A stretch of 64,000 bases of DNA from Adiantum capillus-veneris (Eukaryota > Streptophyta > Polypodiopsida > Polypodiales > Pteridaceae), in the NCBI GenBank assembly GCA_014529385.2, contig CM043953.1:99561342-99625341 (forward strand), read 5' to 3'. Position numbers and translations under genes: made by a program. The first letter of the stretch is position 1, and every line of letters begins with the position of its first letter. Below are positions 45,693 to 55,801 of this stretch, piece after piece. The notes beneath the pieces are model-generated. The model saw only the letters and a list, made by a program, of their open reading frames with translations. It searched no databases and was not told the origin of the DNA.

Positions 45693-46560
45693 GTCATCCC
45701 CAACCTCACCTATGGCAACAAGCAAACTCAAATATATGCTTCACTCCAAACGAATTTCCATCATTGAATTGGAAATGAAAGCATGGAGAAAAGAGATGGA
45801 AGATTGGAGGAACGCGAAGACCGTTTTCCTCCGAGAAAATGAAGAAAAGGAGAAGAGGTGGAAGGACGAGAAGGATCATCTTCTCAACAAGATCGCCACG
45901 TTGGAGAATAGCATTTTGGACCTCCACAAAGAAGTGTTGGAAACACGGTCAAAAAATGGGCTTGAAGAGGGGGAATTTCAGCCCTCTTTGAGGGAAGAAA
46001 TTGACAACATCAATGAGGAGAAGAAGTCATGGGCCGCGGTCATATCCGAAACGCAAAAGAAAGTAGAGGAGGCCGAAAAATGGATTGAGGTTGCCAAGAA
46101 AGGGAAAGGTAAGGAAGCTCCTTGTACACCCACTCTTATCAACATGACCCTCGAAGAGGAACAAAGAAGGAGGGTGCGGGCTCTACATGTGAGGGTAACC
46201 GGCCTCAAGGACATAAACAATGTGGAAAAAGAGGTCACAAGCCTCACATCAATGATGGGGGTGGAGAAGCCTTCACACACAAAGGCATGGAGAGTGGGCA
46301 AGAAGAGTGAGGGCCCCGGAGAATCTTCAAAGGAAAGAGCTCTCATACTACGCTTCCCTTCATTGGAAGAGAAGAAGGAATTCTTGAGGAAGAGACCTAC
46401 TCTCAAGAAGACAGGTATTTTCTTAGGCGATGACCTCACTCTCTCACAACTTGCGCATATGAGAGAAGTAATGCCCGAGATTCAAGCGGCAAGGGAGAAG
46501 GGGAAGATGGCCTTTTACAGAGATGGTCGGGTGGTGATTGTAGAGCGGCGCTCTACATGA
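45691..46560 (+). CDS. LINE-B ORF1 protein (coiled coil + RRM-like)
   Basis: A 289-residue ORF from the ATG that follows (CT)n; an in-frame GTG/ATG extension would only add Ser-Leu repeats. Residues about 15-100 are a strongly charged heptad-like helix (WRKEMEDWRNAK...), and another helix spans about 105-140. From about 160 come LHVRVTGLKD, AWRVGKKS and ERALILRFPSLEEKKEFLRK, then GIFLGDDLT. This is the RRM-like and C-terminal layout of L1 ORF1p, without a zinc knuckle. It ends in TGA followed by CGG, and the frame continues into ORF2. Expected role: RNA binding in the retrotransposon particle. Confidence 0.75.
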
Positions 46561-46568
46561 CGGTGCGA

Positions 46569-46582
46569 GACCTATGGGACCA
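46569..46582 (+). promoter_or_regulatory. ORF1/ORF2 junction motif, LINE-B
   Basis: GACCTATGGGACCA begins 8 nt after the ORF1 TGA. It can pair with TGGTCTCATAGGTC at 50,394-50,407 over 14 positions, one of them G-U. Confidence 0.55.
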
Positions 46583-46584
46583 CA

Positions 46585-49500
46585 TTGAGGATGGCGACTT
46601 GGAATTGTAATGGGTCTATGAGGTTGGATGTTGGTGCCTTTGAGGACAGTTTCAGAGACAAGGACATTGTTTTCTTTTCAGAGACTCACCAGGCCCCTGG
46701 CCAACTGTTGCCACCTGTGGTGGGATACAAATGGGAGACAGCCCACAGAACAGTCACGAGATCTGAGCATGGGAGTAGAGGTTCAGGAGGAGTAGCGGTG
46801 TTGTTTAGGGAGGAGCTACAGCCACTACTACATATTGTACGAAGAGATGATCAGGCTAGATACATGTGGGTGAGGCTGAGAGCTGACACAGGTCGATTTC
46901 TATATATTGCTATATGTTACTTCCCCCCCAGTACGTCAGTATATGCTGTATCCAGAGGGCAGTCGCCTTTCTCAATTCTAGATGATGATATATGGGAGTT
47001 TTCTAGGGATGGTGATATCATCCTCCTAGGAGACTTCAATGCTCGAACGGGCAACTGTCAGACAGTCTTCTACGACACCTCAGATGAGATGCTTAGAGAG
47101 TTGGATGTGGGTGAGCTGGGGTTTGACAGATGCTCACATGACAGAGAGCAGACTGAGTATGGGAGATACCTCACGGAGATGACGACTACACATGGGCTAG
47201 CCATACTTAATGGCTTACAGCGGTTTCCTGGAGCAGCAGGCTTCACATGCTTTCCACACACACATGGGGCCAGTACAGTGGACTATGTTATGACACAGCC
47301 GAGCTTTATTCCTTGTATTCAGGATTTCACGGTGGGAGCCAGACCAGTGGGCGTAGCAGTGGATCATGCTCTCTTGACACTGTCCGTATCTTTTCAGTTT
47401 AGTACAGCCCAGAAATCAGGAGGCAGGTCACACACCCGTTATACATTTACACCAGAGACTGACTCGGTTTATACAGAGGCGATCTGGGATCGTCTATGCA
47501 CAGTTGCTCCAGGCCTCTCAGTAGAGGAGTGCACTACTTTATTGACTGAGACACTACATGATGCAGCATCAGAGGCATACCCACACACTCAACCGGATCG
47601 GAGGCGACATTCTGGGAGCATGCCCCAGAATAGTTGGTATGATGAGGAGTGCAGAGAGATGAGAGCCCAGCTTCAGAGGGATCTTCATTTAGGAGTCATC
47701 ACCTACAGACAGTCGCGGATTGCTTTCCGGCGTCTTGTGCGAAAGAAGAAACGAGCTTACCTGGCCCAGATGGAGCGAGACTTGTATCAGTTGTTCTTGA
47801 GTAGAGACTCAGGCGAGGCATGGCGACTCTTCCATGAGCACTCCCCTCCCCCAGTGATTACTTCTCCTGATGTGTGGGGCCAGTATGCGACATCGTTATA
47901 TACGGTTCCTGGGCAGGATCCCCTTCCAGATCCTACAGAGCCATGTCCACCTACGAGCACCTTCTTTACCACTGAGATGGTAAAGAGAGCCATTGACAGG
48001 ATGAGGACCAGGAGGGCTTACGATCATGACGGTCTAGTAGCGGAGCACTTTATACATGCTAGGGATATGCTGATGGAGGTTCTTGCAGTGTTGTTCAATC
48101 GTGCCATGTGTGAGGGATTACCTGAGACTTGGAGGTTGTCTACTATTGTGCCTATATTCAAGGCAGGTGATCCTACAGAGCCTGGAAATTACCGCACTAT
48201 TATGGTTGGACACACACTGGCACGATTGTATGCATCCATTATTGAGCAGCAGTTGAGTAACTGGGCAGAGGGTGAGGGTGTACGGGCAAAGGGACAGGCA
48301 GGTTTCAGGAGGGGTTTCTCCACTCTTGACCATATTCTGACACTCAGAGCTATCATTGAGGAGGGCAGGTCACATGGGAGACGGATTTATTGTAGCTTTG
48401 TGGATTTCCGCAAAGCATTTGACATGGTACCAAGAGCTCGACTGATGCGCAGACTGCAGGAGATGGGGGTGCCCACAGTGTTGATTTGGGGGATTATGGC
48501 TTTATACAGATCAGTGATGGGACATGTACGCACCCCAGAGGGGATATCTGACTTAGTTCACTCCACTATCGGGGTGAAACAGGGTTGCCCATTGTCTCCT
48601 ACTCTATTTGGTATGTATGTTGATGAGGTGTCTGATTACATTGACAGAGAGGGTGATAGAGGTGCCCAGCTGGCAGGGACGTGGATCCCATTGTTGTTAT
48701 ATGCTGATGATATTGTCTTGATCTCTGACTCACCAGAGGGTATGCAGCGACAGTTGGATGCATTACACAGTTTTGCAGAGGATAGTGGATTGTCTGTAAA
48801 CCTTGGTAAAACCAAGGTCATGGTGTTTAACACCACACCGCAGTGGATCAGGAGATCGGCACCGACCTTCACGTATGGTCAAGAGATTGTGGAGTATACA
48901 GATGCATACACTTACCTTGGGATAGTCTTCACTGGGCCGAGGTTTTCTTTGGGGAGAGCAGCAAAGACTAGACTGACCAGAGCTTATGCGGCCTTGGGAG
49001 GCTTGGAGAGGATGTGTTCGCAGGTTCAGTTCCAGGAACCTCGGACAAAGTTATGGCTCTTTGATACTTTAGTAGCCTCAGCTATGATGTATGGGGTACA
49101 GGTATGGGGACCTTCTGTAGGCCAGGATGGTTGGAGAGGTATGGAGAGGCCCTTGGTATCTATGATCTCCCGATTGATTAGAGCCAAGGCCTCCGTACCT
49201 CACGCGATCATTCGAGCAGAGCTAGCTGCCCCCCCCATGGAGATTGAGGCGCTTACCAGATCAGTGTCCTTTGTGCACAGCCTATGGGATACTACTAGAG
49301 ACAGATATGCTAGATTGGCCCTTGAGTCTTCCAGACAGTTAGCTCTACAGGGGGACACTTCATGCTGGTATGCACAGATGACTTCATGGTTTCAGACGCA
49401 TGGCTTCACCATGGACAGGTTGCCCCCTTTCCAGTATTCTCTTCAGGCACCCTCGCTGTCTCTTACACGGGTGGAGATCACTAGACTCATTCGTCAGGAC

Positions 49501-50196
49501 CTGATCCAGCTCGACACCAGGAGGACATGGATAGAGCCGCCTCAGGAGTTGAGCACAAAGATGGCTTTCTATAGAGAGCATCTTCTCCACCTCACAGGAG
49601 ATGGGTTTGTGATTCGACCCAGCTACATGGACACACATATGTCTCATGGTTTGCGTTGTGCCATTGGTCAGATACGCACATCCTCACATCAGCTCGAGAT
49701 TGAGACTGGTAGATTCAGAGGGATACCAGCAGACAGCAGGATATGCCGATTATGCCAGAGAGAGCCAGAGACAGAGTTGCACTACATATGTCATTGCACA
49801 GTGTTCTATGAGATACGGGGGCGTTTCCACTGCTTATTCAGAGAGGGTTTTGGTCCTCTATCTAGGGTCATGAGTTATGAGGATCAGAGATGTCTTGGAC
49901 TATATCTACTTGAGTTACACAGGTATAGAGACACTTTACTGGGGAGAGCTAGAGAGAGGCAGTCCCAGAGACACATTACAGATTTCTTTTCACTAGATAT
50001 GGGACAGCCAGAGGAGCAGCCACCACTGCAGAGCTCGTCCCACACTCATTCGACCACTACTGGCACTCTCATCGACCGAGCATTGGAGCTACAGAGATAC
50101 AGACGACCGCGACTGAGGAGAGGAGCTACACAGCATCGACGGAGACTACAACAGAAGATTCGAGCCATACTCTCTCGACATCCAGAGTGCAGATGA
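46585..50196 (+). CDS. LINE-B ORF2: APE endonuclease, reverse transcriptase, zinc motif
   Basis: About 1,200 residues, open throughout. The first ATG is 46,591 (MATWNCNG), in frame with ORF1 and 30 nt after its stop. Endonuclease at about 3-270: WNCNG, FSETHQ, LLGDFNARTG, STVDYVMT, VDHALL. Reverse transcriptase at about 490-780: FRKAFDMVPR, GVKQGCPLSPTLFGMY and the catalytic YADDIVLI near residue 706. The C-terminal Cys-His motif CRLCQREPETELHYICHC is near 1,053. The enzyme nicks DNA and primes cDNA synthesis at the nick. The domain order matches L1-like elements and is shared with LINE-A, but sequences differ clearly, so these are separate families. Probably functional. Confidence 0.9.
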   Translation: MRMATWNCNGSMRLDVGAFEDSFRDKDIVFFSETHQAPGQLLPPVVGYKWETAHRTVTRSEHGSRGSGGVAVLFREELQPLLHIVRRDDQARYMWVRLRADTGRFLYIAICYFPPSTSVYAVSRGQSPFSILDDDIWEFSRDGDIILLGDFNARTGNCQTVFYDTSDEMLRELDVGELGFDRCSHDREQTEYGRYLTEMTTTHGLAILNGLQRFPGAAGFTCFPHTHGASTVDYVMTQPSFIPCIQDFTVGARPVGVAVDHALLTLSVSFQFSTAQKSGGRSHTRYTFTPETDSVYTEAIWDRLCTVAPGLSVEECTTLLTETLHDAASEAYPHTQPDRRRHSGSMPQNSWYDEECREMRAQLQRDLHLGVITYRQSRIAFRRLVRKKKRAYLAQMERDLYQLFLSRDSGEAWRLFHEHSPPPVITSPDVWGQYATSLYTVPGQDPLPDPTEPCPPTSTFFTTEMVKRAIDRMRTRRAYDHDGLVAEHFIHARDMLMEVLAVLFNRAMCEGLPETWRLSTIVPIFKAGDPTEPGNYRTIMVGHTLARLYASIIEQQLSNWAEGEGVRAKGQAGFRRGFSTLDHILTLRAIIEEGRSHGRRIYCSFVDFRKAFDMVPRARLMRRLQEMGVPTVLIWGIMALYRSVMGHVRTPEGISDLVHSTIGVKQGCPLSPTLFGMYVDEVSDYIDREGDRGAQLAGTWIPLLLYADDIVLISDSPEGMQRQLDALHSFAEDSGLSVNLGKTKVMVFNTTPQWIRRSAPTFTYGQEIVEYTDAYTYLGIVFTGPRFSLGRAAKTRLTRAYAALGGLERMCSQVQFQEPRTKLWLFDTLVASAMMYGVQVWGPSVGQDGWRGMERPLVSMISRLIRAKASVPHAIIRAELAAPPMEIEALTRSVSFVHSLWDTTRDRYARLALESSRQLALQGDTSCWYAQMTSWFQTHGFTMDRLPPFQYSLQAPSLSLTRVEITRLIRQDLIQLDTRRTWIEPPQELSTKMAFYREHLLHLTGDGFVIRPSYMDTHMSHGLRCAIGQIRTSSHQLEIETGRFRGIPADSRICRLCQREPETELHYICHCTVFYEIRGRFHCLFREGFGPLSRVMSYEDQRCLGLYLLELHRYRDTLLGRARERQSQRHITDFFSLDMGQPEEQPPLQSSSHTHSTTTGTLIDRALELQRYRRPRLRRGATQHRRRLQQKIRAILSRHPECR

Positions 50197-50393
50197 GGAT
50201 GGATCCTCACCATTTCTTCCATCTTTGTTTCACACACTGTTACATCCAGTTTACCGGGTACCTATTGTATAAGCTGCTACACCCACGTAGTTTTAGATTG
50301 TAGTAGTAGTAGTAGTATTTTGTTCCACTTCTAGTTCTTTTCTAGTTCTTTTGTACCCAGACATGGTATTAGATTCACTATTTTGTAACTGAT

Positions 50394-50417
50394 TGGTCTC
50401 ATAGGTCATTTTGGCCT
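50394..50417 (+). promoter_or_regulatory. LINE-B 3' terminal motif and stem-loop
   Basis: TGGTCTCATAGGTC overlaps the hairpin AGGTC-ATTTT-GGCCT (50,403-50,417; four Watson-Crick pairs and one U-G). About 35 nt downstream the CATTT repeats and (CT)n tail begin. Confidence 0.6.
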
Positions 50418-50452
50418 TTTGAAGACGTTAATATAACATTTCATTTCATTTC

Positions 50453-50591
<139 letters not shown>

Positions 50592-50799
50592 CAAGAAACA
50601 TGGGAAGATATACAATGAGATCATGGGGGGAAAATCTCAGATCAAACCAAAGCATACATACAAGGATAAAGATACTCTAATCAGGTGGTGAAATGATGTA
50701 GCTATCTGGATTGCGATCAAGTCTACATAAATCTGCCAACAGCTCTGTCCACCTAAGGCGATGTAGCGAAAACCACAAAGATCAGTGTTGTGTATCTCA

Positions 50800-51507
50800 C
50801 TGATATACAGCATCTGTAGTGAAAACCTCCTGTAGCATCTCAGAAAAGCGAAGGCGAAAGATCGAACAAAAACACAGAGATAACCGCAATCTACACACTT
50901 GGCAACACTTCAACAATTCAAAAACACTCAAGTAAAAGAGAGAGAAGATGGGCAGAGTTCCAAGCCAAGACGTATTGGCCCCAAAGATTGACGCCCCTTT
51001 CGGTATTTTTTTATTATTAATATCGCAAGGTACAACTCCAGAGGGTCCAACTCTCTGTGAGACTCTACGTCCAGATGCACTCTGAGAAGTGGCCCTCAAG
51101 GCACTTATAAAGCGTACAAGGAATGCGAAAAGCAGAGCCCCAAAACTCTGCGTCCAGATGCTCTCTGAGCAGTGGCCCTCTAGGCACTTATTAAGCGTAC
51201 AAGGGATGCGAAAAGCAGAGCCCCAAAAGCATAAGTTCTAAAAGCATTTAAACTCAAAAGCAATTGCTCCAAAAAGCTAGCGCTAAAAACTCTCAATTTC
51301 AGCCAGCGCAATTTGCGAAAATCCGTCCAGGCTGCCACGTCATCACTAGTGGGGCAAATTGCGAAAATTCCGTACAACAATGCCATGTCAACATGTCAGC
51401 GTGATTTACAAAAATCAGCTTCAAAGTTCAAGCTTTTGACTTTAGGGTTTTAGGCCCCTCAGCCAATGCTACATAAGGTGGGAGTGCCACGTTGCGGACT
51501 TGTCACA
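50800..51507 (-). repeat. 3' LTR of the small element, with duplicated core promoter
   Basis: The upper edge is fixed by TGTGACAAG (minus) next to the polypurine tract; the lower edge is uncertain. An 83-bp tandem duplication (51,063 and 51,146) doubles the TATA-like CTTATAAAGC/CTTATTAAGC block. A conserved block (50,977-51,020) with AATAAA and GAAAGGGGCG on the element strand is shared with three other LTRs here. Confidence 0.65.
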
Positions 51508-51510
51508 TAC

Positions 51511-51777
51511 CCCTCTCTTATAGAAGAGTAATCATCCTCGATTACACCTGCAAAACAGCTATAGGACGAAAACCTTCTTCAGTAGATACTGACTCTATGT
51601 ACTCATGTACTAGAGTCCACAAGAACATACATCAAAGATCATGCCCTCTCTTAAAGAAGAGTAATCATCCTCGATTACACCTGCAAAACAACTATAGGAC
51701 GAAAACCTTCTTCAGTAGATACTGACTCTATGTACTCATGTACTAGAGTCCACAAGAACATACATTCAAAGATCATG
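51511..51777. repeat. 133-bp tandem duplication inside the small element
   Basis: Two near-identical copies starting CCCTCTCTTA at 51,511 and 51,644, containing ATCATCCTCGATTACACC and ACTCATGTACTAGAGTCC. The unit borders the polypurine tract. Confidence 0.9.
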
Positions 51778-52599
51778 CAGTTCACAAATCACACACTTCG
51801 TTCACATTGAAAATAGTGTTTTCAATCATTTCAATCTAGTCATCTCGTGCGTCCAATAGTTTTAATGCACCTAGATCCATGTGTAGCTATCTCATCCCTC
51901 CAGAACTTTTGATGCGCTCACCACAGTATCCAATCATCTCATTCATATGAGAATCTCATTCGATCATTCAACATTCCTCATGCATCATCATCATTCATTC
52001 AAAACAAAATTCATGATTCTTATCTTGAATCGAAAAGTTATGGCAATCATTTGTAAACCGCTATCGCTCCCAATTGCTTTCAAATGCAAATTTGTCACCT
52101 TGTCATCCTCGATTTCACCTGTAAAACAGGTAAAATTTCAAGCAACAGGTTCACCTCGTTGCAAAAGAGTGGATGTCCACCTCCATGCTTCCAAATGCTT
52201 GCAGGTGAGTGTTCCTCGCTCCTATTACCTGTTATCTGTACACACATAACAAGATCTTCCAAAAACATTGATTTCACACAGGTTGACTCCTAAAAACCCT
52301 AATTTTTCAAAAGTATCGAAATTGAAATCTGTTAACATCAATGCGTAGGCTCATGGAGAGGATCAACTTTTCCTTCTATCGCATATCCATATTCTCAACC
52401 GTTGAAGAAATTTTTTTAAGGTCTCTGCAACACTGAAAAGCAGAAAAAAGCATGGTTTTTGAGCTTTTTAGGGCAAAAGAAACTCCGTTTTCTTCTTCTC
52501 CTCCTCCTCTCGTCCTTTCTTCTTCATCCAACTCCATAGCTTCCATCTGTAGTTTGACGTAGGATCGGTTTTCTCTTGAAAAAGGGGAAAGAATAGATA

Positions 52600-53180
52600 A
52601 TTCCTGTAGAATCTCTCTGTTCTCCGTCAATTTTGTCGGGAATCGCACGGAAACACACAGATAACCCCAATCCACACTCTTGGCAACACTAGCAATTCAA
52701 AAACACTTCAATAAAAGAGAAAGAAGACGACATGGTGCGACGCAATTCCAAGCCAAGACGTATTGGCCCCAAAGACTAGCGCCCCTTTCAGTATTTCTTT
52801 ATTATTAATGTCGCAAGGTACAACTCCCAAGGGTCCAACTCTCTCCGAGACTCTACGTCTAGATGCTCTCTGAGAAGTGGCCCTCTAGGCACTTATAAAG
52901 AGTACAAGCGATGCCAAAAGCAGAGCCCCAAAAGCATTTAAACTCAAAAGCAACTGCTCCAAAAAGCTAGCGTTAAAAACTCTCAATTTCAGCCAGCGCA
53001 ATTTGCAGAAATCCATACAAGCTGCCACATCATCACCAACAGCACAAATTGCAGTGCCACGTCAACAGGTTGGCATGATTTACGAAAATCAGTTCCAGAG
53101 TTCAAGCTCTTGACTTTAGGGTTTTAGGCCCCTCGGTCAATGCTCCATAAGGTGGTAGTGCCATGTTACGACTTGTCATA
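52600..53180 (-). repeat. 5' LTR of the small element
   Basis: Matches 50,850-51,507 along its length apart from lacking the 83-bp duplication. The upper edge reads TATGACAAG on the minus strand (TGTGACAAG mutated). The conserved block with AATAAA lies at 52,765-52,808. The lower edge may extend towards 52,330. No primer site could be confirmed. Confidence 0.6.
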
Positions 53181-54290
53181 TGAAACCCCTAGGCCGTGTC
53201 TCCAAAATCATCCGCATCCACATTTGTTGCCGTTGTATCCCAAAAAAGGATGCAAATTTATAACACAGCCATATTGTAAGAGAGGCAAGAGGACCCACTC
53301 GTCGTCCATCTCAAATGCGAATGGGAGATACCAAGATGCACATCTATTTGATCAAACCAACTTCCGTATGGTCTCTGTCATAAACAACATCCCTTGTCCA
53401 AAAGGAGTCCTCATGTGAAACCTACACTCTGAACCTGATCATAAGAGCTCTCTCTAGACCAAGGAGAATGTGACATGTTCCTCACAACTGTATGGATTTC
53501 CGCGTTTTAGGTTGAGGCCAAGGGGCGCTAGATTTTGGAGACTATTGCTTTGGGGCTCATTGCTTTTCATGTAAATGCTTTTGGACATGCCAAGGGCCTT
53601 TATAAGTGTGCCCAGGGCCTCACTCTTGGCAGATTATCTTGGGAGCATCGCCAGTGATGTTAGACTTACACCACTCTGATGCTTCACAGATCTAGGGCAT
53701 GCATGTACGGCTAGTGTACCTCCTGGCTAGCCACCCTTTGCATACGCCCAATTTGTCTAGGAGCCCTCATACTTCATTTATTTCTTGTTGGGTCGTGGAG
53801 GATTTTTCCAGGCTTTGCCCTACCTCCCCTTGGGCACCTATTTGTAAGGCCAGGGAGGTACCCACTTCCACACTATCTGATCATTGTGTATTGGGTCTTC
53901 TGCTTATGGTAGTCATGGGGGGCTGATCGCCCCCTCTTCGCCATATCTTGCGTTTGTGGTCTACTGTCTCCTCTCTCTGTCCCCTCTCTCACACTTCCGC
54001 ACACGTGCACTCTCACACGGTATCAATCGCCAGCGTTGAGGCGCTTGGCTCTGGTTAACTTTCGGGGTGCTTGCCCTCATGGCAAGCAGCTCCCCGCCAC
54101 CTCAACAGAGGCCCTCACGTTACATTTTCAAGCCCTCCCCCCGCCACCTCAGCAAGCCTTTTTAGGCGCCCCCACTTTTCTCTCAACTGCATCGGATACC
54201 CTCGGCCTGGATTTTCAACGCCCTAGAGCCTTGGAGCCTTGCAATTAATTCCATTCGTCTTCATTATCCCCCTCTCATAGACTAATTATT
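53181..54290 (+). other. Possible plus-strand LTR ending in a primer site at about 54,014
   Basis: The sequence from about 53,520 resembles the 61.6-kb LTR (GCTTTTGGACATGCC, CTTTATAAGTG). It ends CACACA/CGGTATCAATCGCC at about 54,014, like a degenerate TGGTATCAGAGCC primer site. A left end near 53,470 (TGTGACATG) is a guess. No gag domain follows. Confidence 0.35.
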
Positions 54291-54297
54291 CAAGGCA

Positions 54298-54411
54298 TAT
54301 CTCACACACACACATACACACACACACACATCCACACACACTAAAAGCAAGCAAACGAGGCAAGGGTTTGGAAATGAAGTTTTTTTTAAAAACTTTCATT
54401 TGTAAAACTTC

Positions 54412-54483
<72 letters not shown>
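54298..54483. repeat. (CA)n, (CT)n, (CA)n microsatellites
   Basis: CA runs at about 54,303-54,340, (CT)n at 54,415-54,448 and (CA)n at 54,449-54,482. Confidence 0.9.
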
Positions 54484-54485
<2 letters not shown>

Positions 54486-54649
54486 TTGATGATGCTGCCA
54501 TGTTCCTCTCTATCTCTCACACACATCCACACCTCTCCATGTATTTGTATATGAATTCCCATGCTTACATATCCTAATGAAGCTTGATATAGTTTGCTCA
54601 TGCCCCATTTGATTTGGCTCGAGGAGATTGAATTAAGATCGAAATTATC

Positions 54650-55342
54650 TAACCACAATGCAAAATGTGCAAGTTCCATCGCCCAGTGCCTTTAATGCTA
54701 GTGTTTTGCATTGGACACTTATGCATGACGAGCGATCAAAATATAAGGTCATGCGCCAAGCAATTATCCTATGGTCACTTGTTGACGACTTTGTTCAAGG
54801 TGAGGGCAAGATCAAAGGCTATGACACGGTCTTCAACAAATACACGCACCATCGTCGCCATCCTGATAAAATCAAGAGGTTGCTCAATGATGCGTGGATT
54901 GAAACCTAAGTGTGTTATGGTTATCAAAATTTTATTGTAGTCAAGTTGTAATCAAGCTTGGGATGTTCTAAACAAGTGATCTGAGTATGCAATGCCTTGA
55001 TGTGTCCATCCATCATAGAGGAATGAATTTGCAAGGGCTTGATTACAACTTGACTACAATAAACTTTTGATAACCATAACACAGTTACACTATGTTTTCA
55101 ATCAACGCATCACTCTCTTGATTTTATCAGGATGGCGACGATGGTGCGTGTATTTGTTGAAGACCGTGTCATAGCCTTCGATCTTGCCCTCACCTTGAAC
55201 AAAGTCGTCAACACGTGACCATGGGATAATTGCTTGGCGCATGACCTTATATTTTGATTGCTCGTCATGCATAAGCGTCCAATGCAAAATACTAGCATTA
55301 AAGGCAACGGGCGACGGAACTTGCACATTTTGCATTGTGGTT
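54650..55342. repeat. Inverted duplication: two 306-bp arms, 79-bp spacer
   Basis: Arm 1 (54,650-54,957) and arm 2 (55,037-55,342) are reverse complements with a few differences. Both encode the same peptide block (MQNVQVPSP..., FNKYTHHRRHPDKIKR), arm 1 on plus and arm 2 on minus. The spacer holds a 31-bp direct copy (54,984-55,014) of 55,455-55,485, the sequence lying beyond arm 2. A transcript would fold into a long hairpin. Confidence 0.9.
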
Positions 55343-55525
55343 ATGACATGCAAATAATGTCTCAATAGCAATCTTTCGTGCTATGTTAAGAATGTCGAGA
55401 ATGGAGAGGAAATCATCTCTCGTTGTGGGATGGTGGGGATCTGATGTGATCAAAGTATGCAATGCCTTGATGTGTCCATCCATCACTTGCGAGGGAGTAA
55501 ACCCTCGTCGAAGAAGATTACACAC
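55102..55525 (-). pseudogene. Protein-coding fragment of unknown family (source of the inverted arm)
   Basis: Minus frames 55,525-55,298 and 55,371-55,102 join over one frame change into a plausible segment (GFTPSQVMDGHIKALHTLI, DFLSILDILNIARKIAIETL, then the arm peptide). I do not recognise the family. It lies head-to-head with the MULE relic and may have been part of the same element or of a captured gene. Confidence 0.4.
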
Positions 55526-55801
55526 CCATAGCTTCTTCTACTTAGAGACCCAAGGAGAAGATAACACTTCGGAACATGACATACCAAATCCTCTTTATCA
55601 CTGTGATGGGGATTAATGTATGATATCACACCAAGGCTATGGTCGCGATGTAGACGGCTGATGGTGAAATGGCATTGACATCCTCGTTTGGTGAGTCCTT
55701 TGTTGCGTCGTCTCCTCGTTTTTTTGCTTGTGCCGATGTTGCGGTTTCATGCTTTGCAATAGAAGGTTCCGTGTGCGATCGTTCATCGAGAGGACCATAG
55801 G

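Larger units (their letters stand above)
50800..53180 (-). mobile_element. Small non-autonomous LTR retrotransposon
   Basis: Two LTR-like direct repeats (about 50,800-51,507 and about 52,600-53,180, partly diverged) flank about 1.1 kb without any coding domain. A polypurine tract on the minus strand abuts 51,507, which sets the orientation. The internal part contains a 133-bp tandem duplication. It must have moved with foreign enzymes; its LTR resembles that of the gypsy elements at 57-62 kb. Confidence 0.65.
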
